Source: Oceanibaculum indicum P24 (GTDB lineage Bacteria > Pseudomonadota > Alphaproteobacteria > Oceanibaculales > Oceanibaculaceae). Taken from it: DNA of 64,000 bases. Below the pieces are notes generated by a model, which worked only from the letters and a program-made list of their open reading frames with translations, did not search any database and was not told the origin of the DNA. Shown in pieces: positions 51,317-60,298 of this stretch. Numbering within the stretch: position 1 is the first letter of the stretch; the number at the start of each line of letters is the position of its first letter. The stretch covers positions 1-64,000 of the forward strand of contig NZ_AMRL01000011.1 of assembly GCF_000299935.1 (NCBI RefSeq), given 5' to 3'. The translations under genes were made by a program, and so were the position numbers.

Positions 51317-52081
51317 TCAGTCGATCTTGTAGTCCAGCCACTCCGCGATCATCTCGCGCATCCGGCTGTCGCCCTTGAAGTCGGCAGCGGCCCCATCCGC
51401 CTTGTTCTGGCCGAGTTCCAGGATATAGACATGGTCGGAGACGTTCACGCACTGGCGGACATTCTGGTCCACCAGGATGACGGTTACCCCCTGCTCCGGC
51501 AGCGCCTTGATGAAGGCGTACAGCTCCTGCGATAGCTTCGGCGCGATCATCGCTGTCGGCTCGTCCAGCATGACGATCTTCGGCTCCAGCGCCAGCGCGC
51601 GCGCCAGCTCCAGGAAACGCTGCTGGCCGCCCGACATGCTGCCGGCCATGTCCTTGCGCTTCTGCTTCAGGATCGGGAACTGGGCATAGGCGCGTTCCAG
51701 CGCGCGCTCCATCCGCGGCTTGTCCTTGCGGAAGACCCAGCAGCCCAGGCGCAGATTGTCCTCGACCGACAGATCGTTGAACAGGCTGCGATTCTGCGGG
51801 ACATAGGCGATGCCGCGCTCGATGAACTGGTAGGGTTCCAGCCCGTCGATGCGCTCCCCGGCCAGCCGGATCTCGCCGCGCTGCGGCTTCAGGAAGCCAT
51901 AGAGCGTCTTCAGCGCGGTCGATTTGCCGGCGCCGTTTGGACCGATAATGCCGGTGATCTTGCCTTCCGGGATGTTCAGGCTGAGGCCGTTCAGGATGCT
52001 GATATCGCCATGGTAAGAGACGAAGACATCGCGCATCTCCATCAGCGATGCAGTCGTCGTTGGTGTGGGCGTATCGGTCAT
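51317..52081 (-). CDS. livF: Branched-chain amino acid-type ABC transporter ATPase LivF
   Basis: The 254-aa ATPase has the Walker A GPNGAGKS, ABC signature MSGGQQRFLELARAL and Walker B IVMLDEPTAM. LivF-type proteins end with a short loop and work beside LivG. Its N-terminus has an extra Thr-rich segment (MTDTPTPTTTAS). It is the last gene of the minus-strand transport operon, and its start overlaps the preceding livG stop (ATGA). Confidence 0.92.
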   Translation of the reverse strand: MTDTPTPTTTASLMEMRDVFVSYHGDISILNGLSLNIPEGKITGIIGPNGAGKSTALKTLYGFLKPQRGEIRLAGERIDGLEPYQFIERGIAYVPQNRSLFNDLSVEDNLRLGCWVFRKDKPRMERALERAYAQFPILKQKRKDMAGSMSGGQQRFLELARALALEPKIVMLDEPTAMIAPKLSQELYAFIKALPEQGVTVILVDQNVRQCVNVSDHVYILELGQNKADGAAADFKGDSRMREMIAEWLDYKID

Positions 52082-52809
52082 GCCGAGGCACTCCCCAGAT
52101 AGGCTTCGATCACGTCCGGATTCTTCTTCACCTCATCGACCGATCCCTCGGCGATCTTCCGGCCTTCGTTCAGCACCACGATGTGGCTCGACAGGCGGTA
52201 GATCGAGGTGAGGTCATGGCTGACCAGGATGAAGCTCTTGCCCTTCTCCAGCAGCCCCTCGATGCGCTCCAGCAGCAGCTGGCAGAGCGAGGGATTCACG
52301 CCGGCGAAAGGCTCGTCCAGCAGGATCAGCTTCGGGTCCAGCATGATGAGACGGGCCAGCTCCAGTAGCTTCTGCTGGCCGCCGGACAGTTCCTCCGCAT
52401 AGTTCTGGCGTAGCCCGTGGAGGTTGACCTGGGCGAGGCACTCCTCCGCCTGCTCGGTCAGCTCCGCGTCGCTGAGGCCTGAGCCCAGCAGCGGCACCAG
52501 CAGATTGTCGATCAGCGTCATCCGGCGGAACACGCGCGGCACCTGGAAGGTGCGCCCGATGCCCAGCCGCGTCACCTCATGCGGACTGCGGCCGATCAGC
52601 TCCTCCCCGTCGAATCTGATGCTGCCGCCATCGGCCTTGTACAGCCCGTTCACGCAGTTCATCACCGTGGTCTTGCCCGACCCGTTGATGCCGATCAGGC
52701 CGAGGACTGTGTTGCGCTCCAGCGTGAAGGAGACCTCGTTCACCGCGACCAGACCGCCGAAGCGCTTCACCAGATCGCGGGATTCCAGAAGGATGTCGTT
52801 CGTCGTCAT
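52078..52809 (-). CDS. livG: Branched-chain amino acid-type ABC transporter ATPase LivG
   Basis: The 243-aa ATPase shows Walker A GINGSGKT, signature LSGGQQKLLELARLI and Walker B LILLDEPFAGVNP, with LTSIYRLSSHIVVL. LivG supplies the second nucleotide-binding site. It begins 10 bases after the livH stop and overlaps livF. The start ATG at 52809 follows AGGGCGGC. Confidence 0.92.
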   Translation of the reverse strand: MTTNDILLESRDLVKRFGGLVAVNEVSFTLERNTVLGLIGINGSGKTTVMNCVNGLYKADGGSIRFDGEELIGRSPHEVTRLGIGRTFQVPRVFRRMTLIDNLLVPLLGSGLSDAELTEQAEECLAQVNLHGLRQNYAEELSGGQQKLLELARLIMLDPKLILLDEPFAGVNPSLCQLLLERIEGLLEKGKSFILVSHDLTSIYRLSSHIVVLNEGRKIAEGSVDEVKKNPDVIEAYLGSASA

Positions 52810-52819
52810 CGTGCCGCCC

Positions 52820-53701
52820 TCACGTCCCGCGCGCCTTGCCGAGCAGCCCGTTGGGCCGGAAGAAGATCACCAGGATCATGATCGAGAAGCCGATGATCGG
52901 CGCCATGGTCTGCGGCAGGAAGACGATGGACATCTGTTCCGCCAGCCCGAAGATGATGCCGCCCAGGATGGCGCCCATCGGATTGCCGAGGCCGCCCAGC
53001 ACCACGACGATGAAGCCGATCAGCGTGTAATCCACGCCGACAAACGGGTTGAAGGACGGGAATACCATCGACACCATCACGCCGCTGGCCCCGGCCAGCC
53101 CGATGGACAGGGCGAAGGCGGCGGCCGACAGGCGGTTGATGTTCACGCCGACGATCTGCACCGCGTCGCGATTCATGATCGAGGCGCGGATCGCCTTGCC
53201 CGGCAGGGTGAAATAGAGGAACCAGGCCAGCGCCAGCAGGATCGCCACGGTGACGCCCATGGCGACCAGTCGGGCGGTCGGCAGATACAGGATACCGACC
53301 TTCATGGAAATCGGCTGGAAGCTGAAATCCAGCGAGCGGAAATCCGCCTCGAACAGCAGCAGCATGCTGGCCGCCAGCATCAGCGACACGCCATACATCA
53401 CCAGCAGCGAGGCCAGCATCGGATCGTCCGAACGCTGCAGGCGCGGCATGACGAGGTTGTTCAGCAGCCAGCCGAACGCCATGAAGCACAGGAAGGCCAG
53501 CGGCAGCGCCAGCAGCGGGTGCAGATCGAAGGCGTTGTAGAGCACATAGCAGAAATAGGCGCCGGCGATCAGGAACTCGCCATGCGCGAAGTTCTTTACC
53601 TGCAGCACGCCGTAGAGCAGCGACAGGCTGACGCCGATCATCGCGTAGATGACGCCGAGGATGAGGCCGTTGGCGAGGCCGTTCAGAATCAGATAGGTCA
53701 T
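52820..53701 (-). CDS. livH: Branched-chain amino acid-type ABC permease LivH
   Basis: The 293-aa permease has seven to eight hydrophobic segments and the LivH-type GVIYAMIGVSLSLLYGVLQVKNFAHGEFLIAGAYF at the N-terminus and GLAGASGVMVSMVF and GLGNPMGAILGGIIFGLAEQ near the end. It forms the membrane path with LivM. It follows livM by 18 bases on the minus strand. Confidence 0.92.
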   Translation of the reverse strand: MTYLILNGLANGLILGVIYAMIGVSLSLLYGVLQVKNFAHGEFLIAGAYFCYVLYNAFDLHPLLALPLAFLCFMAFGWLLNNLVMPRLQRSDDPMLASLLVMYGVSLMLAASMLLLFEADFRSLDFSFQPISMKVGILYLPTARLVAMGVTVAILLALAWFLYFTLPGKAIRASIMNRDAVQIVGVNINRLSAAAFALSIGLAGASGVMVSMVFPSFNPFVGVDYTLIGFIVVVLGGLGNPMGAILGGIIFGLAEQMSIVFLPQTMAPIIGFSIMILVIFFRPNGLLGKARGT

Positions 53702-53719
53702 GTCTTTTCGTCCCCCGGC

Positions 53720-54682
53720 CTACAGGATGTACCGCCGCCAGGACGGCTTGCGCTGGATGATGCTGCCGACGATGCCGCGCGGCAGGAACAGGATCAGCAG
53801 GATGATTGCGAGGCCCAGCAGGAACAGGTTGAAGATCGGGAAACGCTGCCAGATCAGGTCGTCCACCCAGACCATGACGATGGCGCCGATCACCGGCCCG
53901 GTCACGGTGCCAAGGCCACCGGCAATGGCGTAGATCACCGTCTTTGCGGTGACCAGGAACTGGAAGGCGCTTTCGGGATCGATGATGTTGGTGTACCAGG
54001 CCTCCACCCCGCCGGCGAGCGCGCCGAACAGCGCCGAGAGCATCCAGGCCTTCAGCCGCGTGCCGACCACGTTCACGCCCATCACCTCGGCGGCCTGATC
54101 ATCGTCGCGGATCGCCCGCAGCGCCTTGCCGAGGCGCGACTGCGCCAGCCAGGTGATGGTCAGCAGGGCGGCCACCATGACCGCCAGCATGTAATAGAAG
54201 GTTACGACCGGGGAGATGCTGAGGCCGAGATTGATGCCGTAGCTGCCGCCGGCCCAGCTTTCCGGCAGGTTCACGATGACCAGCCGGCAGATGATGGCGA
54301 GGCCCAGGCTGACGATGGCGAAGTAGATGCCCTTCAGCTTCAGGGTCGGCGCGAACAGCAGGCTCAGCAGCACGCCGCAGACGCCGCCCACCAGGATCGA
54401 GACATAGACCGGCACGCCGAACATCTTGGTCAGGATCGCCGTGGCGAAGGCGCCGATGCCGTAGAAGGCGACATAGCCAAGCGGCATGTAGCCGGTGAAG
54501 CCGGCGATGATGTTCAGCCCGGTCGCCATGGTGATCCACAGCATCAGGTAGAAGGAGAAGGACAGCGACGTGCCCAGCACCGGCACCAGCGCCAGCGCGG
54601 CGACGATGACAGCCATCACCGTGAACCAGATGCGGTTGCGGATGGCGGCAATCGCGGAATCGTCCCTCGAATCCGTTGCCAT
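53720..54682 (-). CDS. livM: Branched-chain amino acid-type ABC permease LivM
   Basis: The 320-aa permease starts at ATG 54682 (after GAGGGGG). It shows MATGLNIIAGFTGYMPLGYVAFYGIGAFATAILT, LLFAPTLKLKGIYFAIVSLGLAIICRLV and LGKALRAIRDDDQAAEVMGVNVVGTRLKAWMLSALFGALAGGV, which is the LivM pattern. The upstream frame extension adds little. It is the first gene of the minus-strand operon livMHGF, divergent from livK (54949), so both are probably controlled from the gap between them. Confidence 0.92.
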   Translation of the reverse strand: MATDSRDDSAIAAIRNRIWFTVMAVIVAALALVPVLGTSLSFSFYLMLWITMATGLNIIAGFTGYMPLGYVAFYGIGAFATAILTKMFGVPVYVSILVGGVCGVLLSLLFAPTLKLKGIYFAIVSLGLAIICRLVIVNLPESWAGGSYGINLGLSISPVVTFYYMLAVMVAALLTITWLAQSRLGKALRAIRDDDQAAEVMGVNVVGTRLKAWMLSALFGALAGGVEAWYTNIIDPESAFQFLVTAKTVIYAIAGGLGTVTGPVIGAIVMVWVDDLIWQRFPIFNLFLLGLAIILLILFLPRGIVGSIIQRKPSWRRYIL

Positions 54683-54948
54683 AAAAGAAGCCCCCTCGGT
54701 CTTCGGATAGACGGCCATCCATCCGGGAATGGCCTTGCGTCCGCTGCGGGACAGCGGCGATTTGTTCCGGGCACTTGTAAATAGGTTTCACAACAGTGAC
54801 AATGCCGCCGTTTCGCAGAACGGCATAAAAACGATCCGAAAATTGCCGTTTGTCGCATTGGCGGGATGGCTTGTTGCCAGGCTCGCCCGCCAGAAATCCA
54901 CGGGGAAAGGGCCCGGTCGCAAGACCTGGGCGCTCAGGAGGTATCACG
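54683..54948. promoter_or_regulatory. Divergent promoter region between livM and livK
   Basis: The 266-base gap is locally AT-richer (about 54775-54850). It holds a hairpin GCCGTT-N6-AACGGC (54807-54824) with a further GCCGTTT near 54846, candidate operator sites. The AGGAGG before livK is at 54937-54942. No gene is evident in it. Confidence 0.5.
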
Positions 54949-56184
54949 ATGAAATTCCCGAAACTATTCACCCTCGCAGCGGCGGTCGCGGCGTTCGCCG
55001 TGCCGGCGCTGACGCTGCCAAGCCCGGTCAGCGCGCAGGAGACGCTGAAGATCGGCATGACGGTCTCGTCGGCGGGCCGTTTCGCGCTGGCCTCGCAGTC
55101 GGGCGAGCGCGGCGTGCAGATCTGGATGGACGATGTCAACCGTCGCGGCGGCCTGGAGATGGGCGGCAAGAAGTACAAGGTCGAGCTGGTGAAGCTGGAT
55201 GACCGCTCCGACAAGCAGATGGTACCGCGCGTCTATGAGACGTTGATCCAGGAGCAGAAGGTCGATCTGCTGTTCGGCCCGTTCGGCTCCACGCTCACCA
55301 GCGCCGCCACCGCGGTGACGGAACGCAACAACAAGTTCCTGGTGATCTGGTCGGCGGCGTCCGATTCGATCTATGACCAGGGCGCGAAGTACCTGATTTC
55401 CGCCTCGCAGATCGCTTCTTCGATGATGGCGATCCCCAGCGTCGAGCTGGCGGCGAAGCTGGGCGGCAACAAGAAGATCGCCATCGTCTATCTGGACGAG
55501 CCCTTCCCGGCCGGCATGGCCGCCGGTGCCGAGAAGCTGGCGAAGGAAAAGGGCCTGCAGGTCACGCAGTACGAGAAGTTCGCGGCCGGCACCAAGGATT
55601 TCTCGATCCTGATCCAGAAGGCCCGGGCGTCCGGCGCGGACTTCTTCTATCCGGTGGCCTATGAGGGCGACCAGATGGCGATGGTCCGCCAGATGAAGGA
55701 GATGAATGTGAACTTCCCGTTCACCTTCATGCTCTATGCCGCGCAGCCGCAGTTCCAGGACATCGGCAAGGATGCGGAATATATCTATAGCCACACGCTC
55801 TATCACCCGGCCATCAACTGGAAGGTGACCGACGGGCTGAACCGCGAGGAAGTGGGCAAGCGCTACAAGGCGCTGTTCCCGGATGTCGCCTATGACGCCG
55901 ACTTCCAGACCGCCCTGGCCTATGCCGCCGGTGTGGTGACCGAGAAGATCCTGGCGACCGCCGGCACCACCGACGCCGCCAAGATGAAGGAAGCCGCCCT
56001 GGCGCTCAGCGGCAAGATCGTCACCATGGCGGGGCCGTACAAGATCGAGGAAAGCGGCAAGCAGGTCGGCATGCAGAACGTCATCATGCAGAACATGCCG
56101 GGCAAGGGTCTTGCGGCCGTCTATCCGGAATCGGTGAAGACCGCCGATCCGATCTTCCCGGTGCCGGGCTGGGACAAGCGCTGA
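54949..56184 (+). CDS. ABC transporter periplasmic binding protein, LivK/amide-type
   Basis: The 411-aa product has a signal peptide (MKFPKLFTLAAAVAAF...) ending at VSA-29. The type I periplasmic fold of the Leu/Ile/Val family follows (LKIGMTVSSAGRFALASQSGERGVQIWMDDVNRRGG). It carries the KMKEAALALSGK type end and would deliver its ligand to the divergent LivMHGF. The ligand cannot be told; related proteins bind branched-chain or aromatic acids. AGGAGG lies before the ATG. A terminator follows. Confidence 0.92.
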   Translation: MKFPKLFTLAAAVAAFAVPALTLPSPVSAQETLKIGMTVSSAGRFALASQSGERGVQIWMDDVNRRGGLEMGGKKYKVELVKLDDRSDKQMVPRVYETLIQEQKVDLLFGPFGSTLTSAATAVTERNNKFLVIWSAASDSIYDQGAKYLISASQIASSMMAIPSVELAAKLGGNKKIAIVYLDEPFPAGMAAGAEKLAKEKGLQVTQYEKFAAGTKDFSILIQKARASGADFFYPVAYEGDQMAMVRQMKEMNVNFPFTFMLYAAQPQFQDIGKDAEYIYSHTLYHPAINWKVTDGLNREEVGKRYKALFPDVAYDADFQTALAYAAGVVTEKILATAGTTDAAKMKEAALALSGKIVTMAGPYKIEESGKQVGMQNVIMQNMPGKGLAAVYPESVKTADPIFPVPGWDKR

Positions 56185-56209
56185 CCGCCAAGGAATAGCG
56201 CATCTACAA

Positions 56210-56238
56210 GGGGGGCGTCGTGGCGGCGCCCCCTTTTT
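56210..56238 (+). terminator. Terminator after the LivK-type gene
   Basis: GGGGGGCG (56210-56217) pairs with the inverse sequence ending at 56233, followed by TTTTT. The loop is short and GC-rich. It lies 25 bases after the stop. Confidence 0.85.
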
Positions 56239-56423
56239 CTTTGTCTGCGGCCGGGTCCGGCGCAGTCAATTGCGCGGCTGGTGATTGACGGCAGCGGCAC
56301 AGCACTCTAAGCAGTGCGTCATCTTCTTATTGCTGCCCCGTCATTCGGGCCCTGCGTCCGGTTCCGCCCTGTCGGCGGACCGCACGGCAGGGTCGGCAGC
56401 CTTATTGATTGGACGATTCTTAC

Positions 56424-58286
56424 GTGACCTTTTTCGATTCCATGGCGCCGGCCCTTGCCAGCGCTCTTACCGAACGTGGCTATGATAAGCTGACCGCCGT
56501 GCAGATGGCCGTGCTGGGCGAGGATGCCCGGGATTCTGACCTTCTGGTCTCGGCCCAGACCGGCTCCGGCAAGACCGTCGCCTTCGGGCTGGCCATGGCG
56601 CCTGTCCTGCTGGGTGACGCAGAGGTGCTTGATACGGTTTCCGTGCCGATGGCGCTGGTCATTGCACCGACTCGCGAATTGGCGATGCAGGTACAGCGCG
56701 AATTGCAGTGGCTCTATGCCAAGGCCGGTGCCCGCATCGGTTCCTGTGTCGGCGGCATGGACATGCGCCAGGAACGCCGGGCGCTGGCCGACGGGCCGCA
56801 TATCGTCGTCGGCACGCCGGGACGCCTGCGCGACCACATCACCCGCGGCTCGCTGGATATTTCCGGCCTGCGCGTCGTGGTGCTGGACGAAGCCGACGAG
56901 ATGCTCGATCTGGGATTCCGGGAAGACCTCGAATTCATCCTCGCCGCCGCCCCGCAGGAACGCCGCACCTTCCTGTTTTCGGCCACCTTCGCCAGGCCCA
57001 TCGTGCAGCTGGCCAGGCGCTTCCAGCGCGATGCCGTTCGGCTGTCCACGGTTGCCGAAAGCCAGCCGCATGAGGATATCGATTACCGGCTGCTGATGGT
57101 GGCGCCGACCGAGCGCGAGAACGCGATCATCAATGCGCTGCTCTATTATGATTCGCAGAATGCCCTGGTGTTCTGCGGCACGCGCGATGCCGTGCGGCAT
57201 CTGACCAGCCGGCTGGCCAATCGCGGCTTCCGTGTCGTGGCGCTGTCCGGCGAGCTGACCCAGGCCGAGCGCACCAACGCCCTGCAGGCGATGCGCGATG
57301 GAAGGGCGCGGGTCTGTGTCGCCACCGACGTTGCGGCGCGCGGCATCGACCTGCCGAACCTCGACCTCGTCATCCATGCCGACCTTCCGACCAACCCGGA
57401 AACGCTGCTGCATCGCAGTGGCCGTACCGGACGCGCCGGGCGCAAGGGCGTCTGCGCGCTGATCGTCCCCTATTTCCGTCGCAACGCTGCCCGCCGGCTG
57501 ATGCAGCTGGCCAAGCTGGACGCCACCATGGAGCCGGCCCCCGGCCCGGCCGAGATCACCGCGCGTGCGCAGGCGCAGATCCTGGCGGATGAAGGCCTGT
57601 TCGCCGCCCCGCAGGAGGATGAGACCGACTTCATCGGTAAGCTGCTAGCCAATTATGGCGCCGACCAGATCGCCGCCGCCTTCCTGCGCCAGCAGATGGC
57701 CGCCCGCCCCGCGCCGGAGGAACTGTCGGAGGCCCAGGAGGGATCGCAGGCGATCAGCCGCTCAGAACGCGGTACGCGGCGGGAGCGCGGCGAGCCTACC
57801 GAAAGGCCGGAACGCAGCGACCGTTTCCAGAACGGTATCTGGTTCCGCATCTCGCTGGGCCGCAAGCACCGGGCCGAGCCGCGCTGGCTGCTGCCGATGA
57901 TCTGCAAGGCCGGCCATGTCACCAAGGCCGCTGTCGGTTCGATCAAGGTTGGCGACACCACGACCGAGTTCGAGATATCGCCCGCCATGCTGGAGAGCTT
58001 CGAGGCGGCCATCACCGCCAATGGCAGCGGCGAGAAAGGCGTGACCATTACCCGCGCCGAAAGTCCTGGCCGCCCTGCCTCGCCCGGACCACGCGCTCGT
58101 GACTATTCCCACCAAGGGCCGAAGCAGTCCCGCAAGCCGTATGGCAAGCCAGACAATGGCTTCCGCCCGGCCGAGGACGCCGTCGCTGCGTCCGAAAAGC
58201 CAAGGGGCAAGCCCTATGGAAAGCCCAACGCGAAACCGGGCAAGAAAAAGAGCTACAAGCCGAAGCCGGGGCGTGATCCGCGTTAG
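56424..58286 (+). CDS. DEAD-box RNA helicase with DbpA-type C-terminal domain
   Basis: The roughly 620-aa product shows AQTGSGKT, PTRELAMQV, GTPGRLRDHI, VLDEADEML, SATF and HRSGRTGRAGRKG in order. A C-terminal DbpA-like RNA-binding domain (about 470-555; NGIWFRISLGRKHRAEPRWLLPMICKAG) follows, then a basic tail with repeated KPYGKP, about 75 residues long, rich in Lys, Pro and Gly. This is the layout of DbpA/CsdA-type helicases for ribosome assembly or cold RNA structure. The start is unclear: GTG 56424 is used here, TTG 56409 and ATG 56442 are alternatives. Confidence 0.92.
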   Translation: MTFFDSMAPALASALTERGYDKLTAVQMAVLGEDARDSDLLVSAQTGSGKTVAFGLAMAPVLLGDAEVLDTVSVPMALVIAPTRELAMQVQRELQWLYAKAGARIGSCVGGMDMRQERRALADGPHIVVGTPGRLRDHITRGSLDISGLRVVVLDEADEMLDLGFREDLEFILAAAPQERRTFLFSATFARPIVQLARRFQRDAVRLSTVAESQPHEDIDYRLLMVAPTERENAIINALLYYDSQNALVFCGTRDAVRHLTSRLANRGFRVVALSGELTQAERTNALQAMRDGRARVCVATDVAARGIDLPNLDLVIHADLPTNPETLLHRSGRTGRAGRKGVCALIVPYFRRNAARRLMQLAKLDATMEPAPGPAEITARAQAQILADEGLFAAPQEDETDFIGKLLANYGADQIAAAFLRQQMAARPAPEELSEAQEGSQAISRSERGTRRERGEPTERPERSDRFQNGIWFRISLGRKHRAEPRWLLPMICKAGHVTKAAVGSIKVGDTTTEFEISPAMLESFEAAITANGSGEKGVTITRAESPGRPASPGPRARDYSHQGPKQSRKPYGKPDNGFRPAEDAVAASEKPRGKPYGKPNAKPGKKKSYKPKPGRDPR

Positions 58287-58617
58287 AACCCTTCCCGTTT
58301 GATTGGTACGGGATGAATTCCAGCAATTATCCGGAGATTTTTGCGGGCCAAACGTGAACAGCCCGCGATTCTTTAGATGTGGCCTGTAAATACCACAAGG
58401 ATGAGCGCAAAGGTTGTTTGCAGGCTAGTACTTCAAAAAGTCAGCCGGAGCTAACCGTACCGTTCGTTTGTTCTCAATTCATCCGCCTAAATCTACAAGC
58501 CAAGACAAACTGCACATAATCGCAGGACTGAGCGCAAGGTCGTTTAAAACGCGGAAATGAAAGGCTTACCCCGTACCAGTCTAATTGCGGCCTGGCACGG
58601 GGCTGTCCACGACACGA
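58287..58617. other. Intergenic gap with an imperfect repeated motif
   Basis: About 330 bases of less GC-rich sequence without a believable gene. AAGGATGAGCGCAAAGGTTG (58397) and CAGGACTGAGCGCAAGGTCG (58523) are an imperfect repeat about 125 bases apart. No terminator, promoter or tRNA is convincing. It may be eroded genetic material. Confidence 0.4.
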
Positions 58618-60153
58618 TCAGACCAGCGCCACCTGCTGCAGCGGCTGTTGCCGCGCCTCCGGCAGATTGTCATAGAGGTCCGCGATCAGGTCGCTCTTCA
58701 AAGCGGCATATTTCGGATCGGACCAAAGATTGACCCACTGCCGGGGGTCTTCGCTAAGGTCATACAGTTCCCCCTCCGTGCCGTCATGCACGGTGGATTT
58801 CTCGCAGACCGTCAGCACATACCCGTCGCGGTATAGCGTCCGCAGATGGATGCTGTGACCGTTATAGCCGCCATCCCATTCGGTAATGACGCGCTCCCGC
58901 GTGCCATCCTCGCTGGTCGGCATGACGGCCCCCTGCATGCGCGGATCGGGGGCGATGCCGGCGATCGAACAGAAGGTGCGCGCCAGATCGACATGGCCAA
59001 CCGGCTGTTCGACCACCGACGGGGCGACGGCGGCGACCGGTGCGGGGCGCCAGACCATCGGCAGCCGCATCAACGCGTCGACATGGTATGGCCCCTTGAA
59101 CATCATGCCGAAATCGCCCTGGAATTCGCCATGGTCGGCAGTATAGAGGATGTCCGTCTCCTGCCCCCAGCCGCGGGTGTCGATATAGGACAGGACCCGA
59201 CCGATGGCCTCGTCGATCAGCTCGTTCTCGATGTGGCACATGGCGTTGACTTCGCGAATCTGGTCCGCCGTCATCTCGGCAGGCACGAATTCGGGTGGCA
59301 ACTCGTAGTTGAACTGCGCCTTGCCGAGATACCAGTCCAGCCAGTGCCGCGGCTTGCCTTCCAGCATCTTTATCGTCGCCTCGACGCTGCCCGGATAGCC
59401 ATCGGGAAGGTCAAGATCGCGCCAGTTTACGCGCTTCAGCTCGGAAGAAGGAGGATCCCACGGATGATGCGGGTCGGGGAAGCTCATCCAGACGAACCAG
59501 TCTTCTTCCTCGTCCAGCTTGCCCAACCAGTCGATCACCCGGTCGGCCGTCCAGTCGGTGTGGTAATGCTCGCGCTGGATATGGTTGTGCCAGACCTGAA
59601 TGGCGCCGGTATCGCCGCCGCGCTTGCAGCTAATGGTCTTCTCCGGCGTCACATACTCCTGGAAGAAATCCACCTCGTCGGGGTGATTCTCCTGCAGCCA
59701 TTTCGGATAGTGGTAGAGGCTGCGCCCGGCGCGGCCGGTATGGGCGCACAGCTCCATATATTCAAAGCCGCGATGGGGCCCGTGCAGGCCCTTTGACGCG
59801 GCATAATTCTCGAAATAAGGACCGCCCGGCGCCGAGGACGGTTCGAAATGCGCCTTGCCGATCAGGGCGGTGCGGTAGCCCCCCTGCTCCCGCAGCAGGC
59901 GGACAACATCGGGCGTATCCTCCGGCAGCGGGATGCCGTTCGCGATGACGCCGTGGGTGCGCACATGCTGTCCTGTCAGCATAGTCGAGCGCGCCGGCAT
60001 GCAGACCACATTCTGATTGTGCGCGCGCTTGTAATTGATGCCGGTGGCGGCGAGGCCGTCGACGACAGGTGTCCGGGCGACCTTGCCGCCATTGCAGCCC
60101 AGGGCGTCATGACGCTGCTGATCGGTGGTGATAAAGAGAATCTTGCGTCCCAT
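58618..60153 (-). CDS. Sulfatase-family hydrolase (FGly type)
   Basis: The 511-aa protein starts MGRKILFITTDQQRHDALGC with a metal-binding Asp-Gln. Its catalytic signature CMPARSTMLTG holds Cys51 in the C-x-P-x-R motif that is oxidised to formylglycine. A second metal region YTADHGEFQGDFGM follows. Family members cleave sulfate esters or phosphonate monoesters. No signal peptide is seen, so it should act in the cytoplasm on an imported compound. It is beside a TRAP transporter on the same strand, which suggests uptake of its substrate. An FGly-generating enzyme is not in the window. Confidence 0.9.
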   Translation of the reverse strand: MGRKILFITTDQQRHDALGCNGGKVARTPVVDGLAATGINYKRAHNQNVVCMPARSTMLTGQHVRTHGVIANGIPLPEDTPDVVRLLREQGGYRTALIGKAHFEPSSAPGGPYFENYAASKGLHGPHRGFEYMELCAHTGRAGRSLYHYPKWLQENHPDEVDFFQEYVTPEKTISCKRGGDTGAIQVWHNHIQREHYHTDWTADRVIDWLGKLDEEEDWFVWMSFPDPHHPWDPPSSELKRVNWRDLDLPDGYPGSVEATIKMLEGKPRHWLDWYLGKAQFNYELPPEFVPAEMTADQIREVNAMCHIENELIDEAIGRVLSYIDTRGWGQETDILYTADHGEFQGDFGMMFKGPYHVDALMRLPMVWRPAPVAAVAPSVVEQPVGHVDLARTFCSIAGIAPDPRMQGAVMPTSEDGTRERVITEWDGGYNGHSIHLRTLYRDGYVLTVCEKSTVHDGTEGELYDLSEDPRQWVNLWSDPKYAALKSDLIADLYDNLPEARQQPLQQVALV

Positions 60154-60298
60154 CTGGGGTCCTTTCGGCGCGAACCTTCCCGGCGGGACAGACGGCCGTG
60201 CTGGCCCGTCCGTCCCGGTTCGGGATCATGAATTCGGTTAGAGGTCTCGCTCCCGGTCTCTCGTATGAAACAGGTAGCGTATTGGTGTGCTTGCGCGC

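Noticed and set aside
52424-54784. Very long open frame (about 786 codons) antisense to the liv genes
   Set aside because: It lies opposite four clear liv genes, is highly charged and low-complexity, and follows from their GC-rich codon use. The same applies to long antisense frames over the mdt, MoxR/VWA and acyl-CoA genes.
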